A stretch of DNA of 64,000 nucleotides from JAKQHY01 sp034429475 (GTDB taxonomy: Bacteria; Chloroflexota; Anaerolineae; B4-G1; SLSP01), in the NCBI GenBank assembly GCA_034429475.1, contig DAOUGD010000296.1, positions 19,204 to 83,203 of the forward strand. The letters are read 5' to 3'. This document shows, piece by piece, positions 56,839 through 64,000 of this stretch. Every line of letters begins with the position of its first letter. Position 1 is the first letter of the stretch. The notes below the pieces were generated by a model that worked only from the letters and a program-made list of their open reading frames with translations, searched no databases and was not told the origin of the DNA. Position numbers and translations under genes: made by a program.

Positions 56839-57885
56839 ATGCAGACAGCCAAGCAGCGTCAACTGTTAGTTGAATGTAGCGATCCCGGCCTGGTGGTTTC
56901 GTTGGCCGAGGAACTGGAAAATGTGCTACGGCACATTGACTTCGAGCAAACGCAAGTCTTGAAGCAGCAACTATCCACGCTGGCGCAGGAACTTGGCCCA
57001 GAAATCGCCCAGGCCTGGCAGGGTTTCCGGCTGGAAACGCCCAATGACAGCGGGCGTCCACCCAGCTTCGGCAAACGCGATGCTTGGGACGCCGACATTG
57101 CGCCGCTGCAACGCCTGGCGACGCGGGCTGCTGCACAGGGGCTGGGTCAGTGGGAAGTACGAAATACCTTGCTTTTGCCCCAAGGCGACCCCGCTCCCGA
57201 AACTCGCGAGCAATACATCCGCGACTTGGCCGAGGCCATCGGTCAAATCTTCTGGGATGAATGGGGCGTCTTTCAACGCCCCGTGCCGCTGCCCGAAACG
57301 ATGGCCGCGTATCGCCGGCAGTTGATGAATGAGCACGCCGGCGAAACGCTGCGAGCTCAGGCGCAGTATCCCACGGTGGGCTTCCCCTGGATTAACGAGG
57401 CGCGCAAACGACTTGAGGGGGTACTGGAAGCGGTGGACACTCGCGCCGAAGCGGTGATGCGCTACGAATTGCAGCGTCTTGTCCCGGCAGACCTTGACTT
57501 CGGCGAGAGACTGCGGTGGGCGGTGTTAGCGGCGCGGCTGGGCTACGAAGTCGAAAAGTGGTATACACCGGTAGAGGCGGAGCTGCCTTACGTGAGCCAG
57601 CGCGCCGCGTTGGTAGAAATCGTGTGGCAGGAATGTCGCGGCGGATACGGTGGCGCGCGTTCGTTCCTGGATGTACGCCTGAAGAGCCTCATCACCGAGG
57701 CGGAAGGCGTCTACACTGCCGACGGGGTGGCCGCACTGCAACGGCTCTATGATGATCTACACACGCCGCCATTCTCTTTGAGCCGTTTGATGGATACGGC
57801 TGCGGCTGAAAAACTTGTCCTGAGCGTAGCCGAAGGAGCAGCCGACCTGGAACCTGATGATGTATCGGACGACGTTGAACCTTAA
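56839..57885 (+). CDS. unknown helical protein upstream of the radical SAM gene
   Basis: A 348-residue acidic, mostly helical protein, not recognised (segments ECSDPGLVVSLAEELENVLR, REQYIRDLAEAIGQIFWDEW, QRAALVEIVWQECRGGYGG). ATG 56839 follows GGTGGAGGAATGTT. Its last about 25 residues contain the in-frame repeat-derived stretch KLVLSVAEGA. It has no visible nuclease, ATPase or membrane motif. It lies between the SEC-C and radical SAM genes, all on one strand. Confidence 0.6.
   Translation: MQTAKQRQLLVECSDPGLVVSLAEELENVLRHIDFEQTQVLKQQLSTLAQELGPEIAQAWQGFRLETPNDSGRPPSFGKRDAWDADIAPLQRLATRAAAQGLGQWEVRNTLLLPQGDPAPETREQYIRDLAEAIGQIFWDEWGVFQRPVPLPETMAAYRRQLMNEHAGETLRAQAQYPTVGFPWINEARKRLEGVLEAVDTRAEAVMRYELQRLVPADLDFGERLRWAVLAARLGYEVEKWYTPVEAELPYVSQRAALVEIVWQECRGGYGGARSFLDVRLKSLITEAEGVYTADGVAALQRLYDDLHTPPFSLSRLMDTAAAEKLVLSVAEGAADLEPDDVSDDVEP
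57811..57838 (+). repeat. palindromic repeat in the 3' end of a gene
   Basis: AACTTGTCCTGAGCGTAGCC followed by GAAGGAGC encodes KLVLSVAEGA in frame. It is the same core (TGAGCG-AGC-GAAG) as the insertions at 31308 and 36522. Confidence 0.65.
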
Positions 57886-57890
57886 TCTCT

Positions 57891-57938
57891 GTGGCGCAGG
57901 CTTTCCAGCCTGCGGGCAGACAAGAATGTCTGCCCCAC
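57891..57938. repeat. double-hairpin interspersed repeat
   Basis: The outer GTGG/CCAC encloses two hairpins, CGCAGGCT-TTCC-AGCCTGCG (57895-57914) and GGCAGAC/GTCTGCC (57915-57934), so it folds as a cruciform-like three-way junction. It lies in the 54-bp gap before the radical SAM gene. Such units are frequent in large environmental bacterial genomes. Confidence 0.7.
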
Positions 57939-57939
57939 G

Positions 57940-58626
57940 GTGAGTCCCGTGAAACTGGCTTCCATCGAAATCACCCGGCGGTGTAACAACCGCTGCCCCT
58001 ATTGCGACCAGCCCAAAGCCGAGCAGGATATGTCCCCGGCGTTGTTCGACTGTGTGCTGGACGACCTGGTTGCTGAAGGTTTCGAAGCCGTAGCTCTTGG
58101 CGGCGGCGAGCCTACGTTGCATCCCGAATTGCCCACACTGCTGGCAACCGTTCGCCGTCGCGGGATGGCTGCCGGATTGACCACCAACGCCCACGATCCT
58201 GCGCTAATCATTACGTTGTCCGACAAGGGACTGCTGGACAGCTTCGGCGTTTCGGCTGGCAAGGGCGACTGGACGGCCCTGGCGGCTCACCCGCTGGCGA
58301 TTGTCAATCTGCTGCTCTTACACGATACGCTGCCCGAATTGCTGCGCCAGGTCAATGCGGCTCTTCGTTGCGGCGCGCACCATCTACTGCTGTTGGGCTA
58401 CAAAGGCGCTGACCTCACGCTGCGCCCGACTACGGACGAACTGGCGTCAGCTTTCACTCTGTTGACCGGGTTAGGCCATACTACTGGGGCAACTATCGCT
58501 GCCGACGACTACACCCGGCGGCGGCTCTCCCTGACGCAAGCCTGCGGTGATGACTTTGTGCGCGTCGCGCTCGATGGGCGCCGCGAGCGGTGTTGTTTCC
58601 CCGACTGCGAGTATCGTGGGGTATAA
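57940..58626 (+). CDS. short radical SAM protein
   Basis: A 228-residue radical SAM enzyme. The cluster motif is CNNRCPYC (CxxxCxxC, about residues 15-22). The glycine-rich GGGEPTLHPE binds SAM. The barrel is short and lacks a SPASM domain, but the last residues add RCCFPDCEYRG with three cysteines. The start is GTG 57940, or GTG 57949. It sits in a gene run with a specificity-domain fragment and a DNA methylase, so a role in DNA or protein modification linked to them is possible. No specific reaction can be assigned. Confidence 0.78.
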   Translation: MSPVKLASIEITRRCNNRCPYCDQPKAEQDMSPALFDCVLDDLVAEGFEAVALGGGEPTLHPELPTLLATVRRRGMAAGLTTNAHDPALIITLSDKGLLDSFGVSAGKGDWTALAAHPLAIVNLLLLHDTLPELLRQVNAALRCGAHHLLLLGYKGADLTLRPTTDELASAFTLLTGLGHTTGATIAADDYTRRRLSLTQACGDDFVRVALDGRRERCCFPDCEYRGV

Positions 58627-58627
58627 A

Positions 58628-59095
58628 GTGACCCGTTACGCTCACGATGATCAGGACATCATCTTCACTGGCGGCGGCAATGGCCCCTATTACGGGCTGC
58701 GGCCTCTCCCGAAGACCGAACTCTCGATTCACTACCTCCAGGCCGTGTTGTCGCATCCGGTCATCGAGGCTATGGTGCGCGCCATCGGCAGCTCTTTCCG
58801 GGGCGGTTATCGTTCTCACGGGAAACAATTCATCAAAGACCTGCCGATTCGCCCAATTGACTTCACCAATCCTGCCGACAGGGCTATCCACGATAAGATT
58901 GTCGCTTTGGTCAGGGCGCTGATTCAGGCTACTGAGCGCGCCGGCGCCGTCACCGTGCCGGCGCAACGTCAGCAAGCCGGGCAGCAAGTGCAACACTTAC
59001 GCCAGGCTGTCGAGCGGCAAGTCGAAACCCTGTACGGCCTTACTGCTGTCGATCTGGCGGCGGTGGGGACGACCCTGGAAGAGGAAGCTGGATGA
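58628..59095 (+). CDS. orphan TaqI-like specificity domain (N-terminally truncated methylase?)
   Basis: A 155-residue protein starting at GTG 58628. Residues 10-80 (IIFTGGGNGPYYGLRPLPK, LQAVLSHPVIEAMVRAIGSS, FRGGYRSHGKQFIKDLPIR) match the C-terminal DNA-recognition domain of Eco57I/TaqI-type enzymes, followed by the usual coiled coil. There is no methylase part in front; the radical SAM stop is just upstream. It is either a fragment of a broken restriction enzyme or a separate recognition subunit of the methylase next door, whose ATG overlaps its stop. Confidence 0.65.
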   Translation: MTRYAHDDQDIIFTGGGNGPYYGLRPLPKTELSIHYLQAVLSHPVIEAMVRAIGSSFRGGYRSHGKQFIKDLPIRPIDFTNPADRAIHDKIVALVRALIQATERAGAVTVPAQRQQAGQQVQHLRQAVERQVETLYGLTAVDLAAVGTTLEEEAG

Positions 59096-60768
59096 ACCGG
59101 CTTTCTTATCAGAAGTTGCGTGGCGGCTACTACACGCCGGCGCCTATCGCTGACTTCCTGGCGGCCTGGGCCATCCGTTCTCCCGACGATGCGATTTTAG
59201 AACCGAGTTGTGGCGATGGAGTTATTCTTGCCGCCGCCGCCCGACAGTTAATCAGGCAGGGCGCTTCTATCGAGACCCTGGGCCAACACTTGCATGGCAT
59301 TGAGTTAGACCCACAAGAGGCGGAGAAAGCAGCCCGGCGCTTGCGCGACCTCGGCCTATCGCTCTCTACCAGCAACACCATCCACATCGGCGATTTCTTC
59401 GCGCATTGCCAGCAGCATTGGTTCGGCGAAAAGGTCCTGACCCTGGTGCTGAAAGAGCGTCGGTATTTCGACGCAGTGATTGGCAACCCACCGTTCGTCC
59501 GGTATCAGAACTTCCCCGAAGAACACCGCCAGATCGCCTTCACGATGATGCAGCAGGCCGGGCTATCACCCAACCGTCTGACGAATGCCTGGCTGCCCTT
59601 CCTTGTCGTGGGTGGCCTGTTGCTCAAAGAAACCGGACGCCTGGCAATGGTCATCCCGGCGGAGCTGTTCCAGGTCAACTACGCTGCAGAAGTCCGCCGA
59701 TTCCTCAGCGATTACTTCAGCCGGGTGACATTGATCACGTTCAAGCAACTGGTTTTTGTGGATATCCAACAAGAAGTTGTGCTGCTCCTGGCCGAGCGCA
59801 ATCACGCGCCCCATTCCGGCATTCGCGCCATCGAACTGGATGGTATTGAGGATTTGACGCGGTTGACCTTTGCCGACCTGGATGCGGCTGCGCTCAAACC
59901 GATGGATCATTCCACCGAGAAATGGACGCAATATTTCCTCGATCCCGCCGAAATCCACCTGCTGCGCGAGATGCGCGCCCATCCCGGCGTTACGATGGCC
60001 GATCAGGTGCTCGACGTAGATGTGGGGATCGTCACTGGCCGCAACGATTTCTTTGTCCTGTCCCAGGATGAAGTCCGGCGGCATGGCCTGGAGCCTTACC
60101 TGATGCGAGTAGTCAGCCGGTCGGCCCATCTTACCGGCGCGATCTTCAATGCGGACGATTGGCAGGCAAATGTCACGGCGCAGCTCCCTACGTTTCTCTT
60201 TACGCCGGATGACGTCCCCTTAGAGGAACTGCCGGAGCCGCTACAACGCTACATTGCCCTGGGAGAGGCCAAGGAATACCACAAAGGCTACAAATGCCGG
60301 ATTCGCAATCGTTGGTATACCGTACCCTCGGTGTGGATTCCCAATGCCTTCATGCTCCGTCAGGTTCATGCCTATCCCAAACTGATTTACAATCCCGCCC
60401 AGGCGGTATGTACCGACACCATCCATCGCGTGCGCTTCCTGGATGGCGTCAATGGTGAGGCTGTGACCGCTGCCTACCTCAACTCTCTCACCTTTGCCTT
60501 TGCCGAAGTCACCGGGCGCAGCTACGGCGGCGGCGTGCTCACCTTCGAGCCAAGCGAGGCGGAGCGACTGCTCCTGCCACTGATCAACGCCGAGCGGCTT
60601 GATCTGGCGCAGTGTGATCAATGGTTGCGGGCGAACAGGATTGAGGATGTGTTGGATGTGACTGACAGGGTATTGCTGCGACAGGGGTTGGGGCTGAGTG
60701 CTGAACAGGTCAGGATGTTGCGCGGAATTTGGGTGAAGTTGCGGGATAGAAGGATTAATCGAAAGTGA
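59092..60768 (+). CDS. N6-adenine DNA methyltransferase
   Basis: A 558-residue adenine methylase of the gamma-type order. GGYYTPAPIADFLAAWAI precedes motif I ILEPSCGDGVIL (about residues 37-48). Motif IV is DAVIGNPPFVRYQ (NPPF, about 128-140), then a target-recognition half with VDVGIVTGRNDFFVL and the usual RSYGGGVLTFEPSEAERLLL near the end. It overlaps the specificity fragment by ATGA. It could be a solitary modification enzyme or the M part of a split system with that fragment. Confidence 0.85.
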   Translation: MNRLSYQKLRGGYYTPAPIADFLAAWAIRSPDDAILEPSCGDGVILAAAARQLIRQGASIETLGQHLHGIELDPQEAEKAARRLRDLGLSLSTSNTIHIGDFFAHCQQHWFGEKVLTLVLKERRYFDAVIGNPPFVRYQNFPEEHRQIAFTMMQQAGLSPNRLTNAWLPFLVVGGLLLKETGRLAMVIPAELFQVNYAAEVRRFLSDYFSRVTLITFKQLVFVDIQQEVVLLLAERNHAPHSGIRAIELDGIEDLTRLTFADLDAAALKPMDHSTEKWTQYFLDPAEIHLLREMRAHPGVTMADQVLDVDVGIVTGRNDFFVLSQDEVRRHGLEPYLMRVVSRSAHLTGAIFNADDWQANVTAQLPTFLFTPDDVPLEELPEPLQRYIALGEAKEYHKGYKCRIRNRWYTVPSVWIPNAFMLRQVHAYPKLIYNPAQAVCTDTIHRVRFLDGVNGEAVTAAYLNSLTFAFAEVTGRSYGGGVLTFEPSEAERLLLPLINAERLDLAQCDQWLRANRIEDVLDVTDRVLLRQGLGLSAEQVRMLRGIWVKLRDRRINRK

Positions 60769-60883
60769 AATATCACCTGTATTTGAGCGCGATGATGATT
60801 GCTTGTTCCTGCATCCGGCTATAATGTGACTGTAACCATGACACTTATAACCACTAAAAACCATATCATGGGGAGAAATAAAA

Positions 60884-61020
60884 TTGACCCACAGTGATGA
60901 GTACAGTCTCAGTCCTTTACTGCAAGGATGGGTGTGGTGCCGCCTGCAAGATTTGGTCATTGACTCTCAATCTGATATCGTGAGTGGCCCTTTTGGCTCA
61001 AATCTCAAATCTTCGGACTA
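60884..61020 (+). pseudogene. hsdS: hsdS N-terminal fragment (type I specificity subunit)
   Basis: The frame from TTG 60884 (after GGGGAG) gives LLQGWVWCRLQDLVIDSQSD and SGPFGSNLKSSDYS, the opening of type I restriction specificity subunits. At about 61021 the match ends where truncated transposase sequence begins in the other direction, so the rest of hsdS is missing. No hsdM or hsdR is present in the window. Confidence 0.7.
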
Positions 61021-61505
61021 TAGTAGGTACGCTGGTCGGCGGGATCGCTCGGACGTTGGCGACGGCGTTCGCTGCCATCAATGGCAAAGCGTTGCGCCGC
61101 ATCATCGGTCAACCGCTCCGCGACTTGTGCCGCGTCCCGTTCGGGCAAGTGCTGCATCGCCGCCTCCGCCTGCCGGAGCAGCGGAGTCAGGCAATGCACC
61201 CAGTCACAGGCTTGCCCCTGACTCATCCCGAACAAAAAGCCCAGCACACTTTGCAACAGGTAGAGCTTGTAGTACACCAGGATGAAGAACAATTTGTCGG
61301 CGGCCGTGGGCAACGTCGTGGTTTTGCGTCCGCCCCCCGCGCGCCGTTGCCGTTGTTCGGGCGGGCGTACCGCCGTCGCATGATACGCTTCCCAGGCCAC
61401 GCTGAAATGCCCCAACAAAGCGTCGAACTCTGCCGGTTTCAAGCTCGTGAACGTCTGAAATAATTCCGGTTGGCTCTTGACTACTTCATAGTGCAGCAAC
61501 ATCAT
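61005..61505 (-). pseudogene. truncated IS5-like transposase
   Basis: A 166-residue frame with the N-terminal HTH_Tnp-type region (FTSLKPAEFDALLGHFSVAW, LPTAADKLFFILVYYKLYLL) and the start of the DDE domain (RFAIDGSERRRQRP, QRTYYS). It ends PKI because the frame runs into hsdS DNA at about 61020. The C-terminal half with the other catalytic acids is lost, so it is inactive. The start is ATG 61505 after GGAGG. The 152 bp beyond it to 61657 hold AT-rich DNA and perhaps the IS end. Confidence 0.78.
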
Positions 61506-61657
61506 GGCAACCTCCACACTTAAGATAGAAGTAGTATACTGCCAACGGGGTTCTCTTGTTAATTAGTGCTTGTTTCAGTCTGTAAACATATTATGCTGCT
61601 TGAGATTGACTGTTATTTCCGATATTCTCTATTGCACAATCTCAGGATAAGAAATCA

Positions 61658-61873
61658 TTGCAATCAAACCTTGACTATGCTTTAAAATCACTACAAAGCG
61701 AGTTAACGAAAATTGAACCTGTGCCGGTTCAAATCTCAAAAGCGTTACAGCGTGGTAAAAGTCACGGCTTGCACCTTGACCTTTCACAACCTGGTCAACA
61801 CAATGAACGTCCGTTTGACTGGCAACTGTTTGGAAAGTCTATGGTTCAAAAAGTTTTTGGAGTGAAACGATAA
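61658..61873 (+). CDS. small hypothetical protein, possibly 5'-truncated
   Basis: A 71-residue frame with a TTG start (LQSNLDYALKSLQSELTKIE, HGLHLDLSQPGQHNERPFDW). The frame stays open back to 61610, next to the IS remnant, so the start may have been lost. The DNA is markedly AT-rich compared with the rest of the window. It is not recognised. The next gene starts on its last base. Confidence 0.4.
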   Translation: MQSNLDYALKSLQSELTKIEPVPVQISKALQRGKSHGLHLDLSQPGQHNERPFDWQLFGKSMVQKVFGVKR

Positions 61874-62358
61874 TGCAAAACCTAAATTTAGAACAAGCTC
61901 GACAAGCCGCTTCACAACTTCAAGCCCTTCAAACCGCTGCTTCACAATTGCCAACACTCGAAAAAGAGGAAGGTCGAAAGCAATCTCTAGCACAAATTGA
62001 ACAATTGCGCGTCAAGGTTTCTCAGGATAACGTCAAGTTATACCAGAATTACCAAACGGTTTACGAGGCATATATACAAAAGTTTAATGCAGTTATCACG
62101 GCCATGCGGGATTGTGCAAGCGAGTTAAAGAGGCTGTTTGCCTTACGTCGTCAAATCGAAAATAGCTCCCAACGTTATGCGGGTGCTACAATTGAGCATA
62201 AAATGAGATTTGAAAATTTAAGCCCTTACCAAAGCAGTTATGATTTTATGCTTGCACAAAATGAAATTATCCCTGGCAAATTGGAATTGCCCTTAACGCC
62301 AGTTCAAAATAACTCAACGCTTAACGATTTGCTGCGATTGCTGCAAACCTTTATTTAG
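61873..62358 (+). CDS. coiled-coil protein of unknown function
   Basis: A 161-residue protein with a long helical/coiled-coil N-terminus (LEQARQAASQLQALQTAASQ, IEQLRVKVSQDNVKLYQNYQ) and a short C-terminal part. AT-rich, like the preceding gene, and coupled to it. A terminator follows. No family recognised. A phage or plasmid origin is possible from composition alone. Confidence 0.55.
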   Translation: MQNLNLEQARQAASQLQALQTAASQLPTLEKEEGRKQSLAQIEQLRVKVSQDNVKLYQNYQTVYEAYIQKFNAVITAMRDCASELKRLFALRRQIENSSQRYAGATIEHKMRFENLSPYQSSYDFMLAQNEIIPGKLELPLTPVQNNSTLNDLLRLLQTFI

Positions 62359-62405
62359 TTTTCTGGTAAAAGGCGGAGTGACTTCCCGCCTTAGCTTCCT
62401 TAAAG

Positions 62406-62438
62406 CAAAAACCGCCTTATCTGCAAAGGCGGTTTTTG
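62406..62438 (+). terminator. intrinsic terminator
   Basis: AAAAACCGCC (62407-62416) pairs with GGCGGTTTTT (62428-62437), loop TTATCTGCAAA, then TGTGTTT. It closes the AT-rich gene pair. Confidence 0.85.
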
Positions 62439-62494
62439 TGTTTCCGAAAATAGACTATACTAAAGACTAACTTTCAGTGTGGAGGTTATTCTCA

Positions 62495-63967
62495 ATGTTA
62501 AAGGCAATCGTTGTGATGTTTGACTCATTGATTCGGCACATGTTGCCGCCTTACGGGTGCGATTGGGTTCATGCGCCCAATTTTCGACGGCTGGCCGAGC
62601 GCACGGTGCAATTCTCGAACAGCTACGTGGGGAGTATGCCGTGTATGCCCGCCCGCCGCGAGTTCCACACCGGGCGCTACAACTTCCTACATCGGAGCTG
62701 GGGGCCGCTGGAACCCTTCGACGACTCCACCCCGGAAATCCTCAAGGAGCACGGCGTGTATACCCACCTCGTCAGCGACCACTATCATTACTGGGAAGAT
62801 GGCGGCGCTACCTATCATACCCGCTACACCAGTTGGGAAGGGTTCCGGGGGCAGGAGGGCGATCCATGGAAAGGTCAGGTAGCCGACCCGGAGATTCCCG
62901 CATGTGTCGCGCCCCATTCCGGCCCGCTGTGGCGGCAGGATTGGGTCAACCGCGCCTATCTGGACAAAGAGGAATTGCAGCCGCAGGCGAAAACCTTTGC
63001 GGCGGGGATGGAATTCATCCGTACCAACGCCGGGCAGGATAACTGGTTCCTGCAAATCGAGACCTTTGACCCGCACGAGCCGTACTTCACGCAGCAATCT
63101 TATAAGGATTTGTACCCGCATGATTATGACGGGGCGCACTTCGACTGGCCGCCTTACCGCCGGATACAAGAGACGCCGGAACAGGTGCAGCACGTGCGCT
63201 ATGAGCAGGCCGCGCTCATCAGTATGTGCGACGCGCACCTGGGCAAAGTGTTGGATTTGATGGACGAGCTGGACATGTGGGACGACACGCTGCTCCTCGT
63301 CTGCACCGATCATGGCTTTCTGCTGGGCGAGCACGACTGGTGGGGTAAGTGTGTCCAGCCGTTCTACAACGAGATTGCGCGCACGCCGCTGTTTCTGTGG
63401 GATCCGCGCACTAAACGCCGGGGCGAGGTCTGTGATGCGCTGGTGCAAACCATTGACTGGGGCCCGACGCTGCTGGAATTCTTCGGCATCCCGCTGCCGC
63501 CGGATATGCAGGGGATTCCGCTGACGCACTCGGTCGTATCCGCTAAGCCGTTGCGCGAAGGTGTGCTCTTTGGGCTGCACGGCGGGCACGTCAATGTGAC
63601 AGACGGGCGTTACGTCTACATGCGCGCCCCCGTCGCGCCGGAGAACGCGCCGCTCTACGAGTATACGCTCATGCCTGCCCACATGCGCCACACCTTCGCC
63701 GTGGACGAATTGCAGGACATCCACCTGGCCGAGCCATTCTCCTTCACCAAAGGCTGTCGCACGATGCAGATTGGCACGCGCCCCGGTTGGAGCAGCGCGT
63801 ATCACGCCGGCCCACTCCTGTTCGATCTGGAAACCGACCCCGCGCAGGAACACCCGCTGGACGATCCAGAAGTGGAAGCGCGGATGGTCGCATTGCTGAT
63901 CAGGCTGATGAAAGCAAACGACGCTCCGTCGGAACAGTTTGTGCGGTTGGGATTATCAACGGGGTAA
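62495..63967 (+). CDS. sulfatase
   Basis: A 490-residue sulfatase. The formylglycine motif is CMPARREFHTGR (Cys50, C-x-P-x-R). Metal and catalytic residues fit VVMFDSL near the start, FDPHEPYF and CTDHGFLLGEHDWWGK. The C-terminus ends with the usual FDLETDPAQEHPLDDP. ATG 62495 follows GTGGAGG. There is no signal peptide, so it acts in the cytoplasm. A formylglycine-generating enzyme would have to be elsewhere. The substrate is unknown. The final 33 bp of the window contain no gene. Confidence 0.88.
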   Translation: MLKAIVVMFDSLIRHMLPPYGCDWVHAPNFRRLAERTVQFSNSYVGSMPCMPARREFHTGRYNFLHRSWGPLEPFDDSTPEILKEHGVYTHLVSDHYHYWEDGGATYHTRYTSWEGFRGQEGDPWKGQVADPEIPACVAPHSGPLWRQDWVNRAYLDKEELQPQAKTFAAGMEFIRTNAGQDNWFLQIETFDPHEPYFTQQSYKDLYPHDYDGAHFDWPPYRRIQETPEQVQHVRYEQAALISMCDAHLGKVLDLMDELDMWDDTLLLVCTDHGFLLGEHDWWGKCVQPFYNEIARTPLFLWDPRTKRRGEVCDALVQTIDWGPTLLEFFGIPLPPDMQGIPLTHSVVSAKPLREGVLFGLHGGHVNVTDGRYVYMRAPVAPENAPLYEYTLMPAHMRHTFAVDELQDIHLAEPFSFTKGCRTMQIGTRPGWSSAYHAGPLLFDLETDPAQEHPLDDPEVEARMVALLIRLMKANDAPSEQFVRLGLSTG

Positions 63968-64000
63968 ATTGGCGAGTTTTGGGGGCGCGTATTGCGCGCC

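Noticed and set aside
62488..62494. Shared AGTGTGGAGGTT before the sulfatase and before the IS transposase start
   Set aside because: Only 12 bases and mostly a ribosome binding site; no further similarity suggests a common element.

Overview
The window looks like a Chloroflexota chromosome segment (Anaerolineae/Caldilineae-like). The evidence is a high-GC coding style, a secreted SBBP beta-propeller protein ending in the tail IYLPLVMR, which is typical of that phylum, and many short intergenic hairpin repeats. Phylum assignment is an inference; there is no rRNA or other marker gene here.

Left host arm (1-6055): end of a RelE/HigB-like toxin, an alpha/beta hydrolase, a small nucleotidyltransferase, the secreted beta-propeller protein, a sugar-phosphate-isomerase-like TIM-barrel protein, a PAS histidine kinase and a small conserved-looking gene.

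Integrated element (6087-26050, about 20 kb): an integrative element sits in a tRNA-Gln(UUG) gene. The 13-bp core CTTTGAATCTGTG (anticodon loop and 3' stem) is repeated at both ends. The left copy carries a perfect tRNA. The right copy keeps the displaced, decaying host 3' half followed by a strong intrinsic terminator, probably the original tRNA terminator. The element encodes an integrase whose stop codon lies inside the core, two more tyrosine recombinases, several AlpA/Xis-like helix-turn-helix proteins, a Phd/PIN toxin-antitoxin pair, a ParM-like actin with a ParR-like partner, an FtsK/SpoIIIE-type translocase with a small membrane protein, a prim-pol/DUF3987 replication protein, a DUF1064 nuclease, a RecA-fold ATPase, a membrane-anchored LuxR-type regulator and an HExxH protein. 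No capsid, tail or terminase genes are seen. The layout resembles actinomycete AICEs (integrase, prim-pol replication, FtsK-type transfer) but adds a ParMR-like segregation module. It also holds several clusters of iterons and palindromes and a likely structured leader or small RNA.

Middle host region (26120-54070): a heterodimeric ABC exporter; a restriction-modification-like pair (PLD-nuclease/helicase plus Eco57I-like methylase with a specificity domain) separated by a GxxExxY gene; a TPR membrane protein; a CPBP protease; a large double-module WD40 protein; a GAF protein; a superoxide reductase; a MITE-like hairpin element; an exporter cluster (HlyD-like adaptor, transglutaminase, small unknown gene, FtsX-type permease, LolD-like ATPase); and a TP-rich lipoprotein with beta-propeller repeats.

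Right accessory region (54400-62440): the 3' half of a tRNA-Val(CAC), probably the scar of another integration; a Fic protein; a SEC-C protein; an unknown protein; a radical SAM protein; an orphan specificity-domain fragment; an adenine methylase; and an HsdS fragment abutting a truncated IS5-like transposase. Two AT-rich genes of unknown function follow. A sulfatase closes the window.

Two repeat phenomena run through the host DNA and were not seen in the 20-kb element: tandem-unit hairpins between genes, and a palindromic repeat inserted in frame inside three genes.
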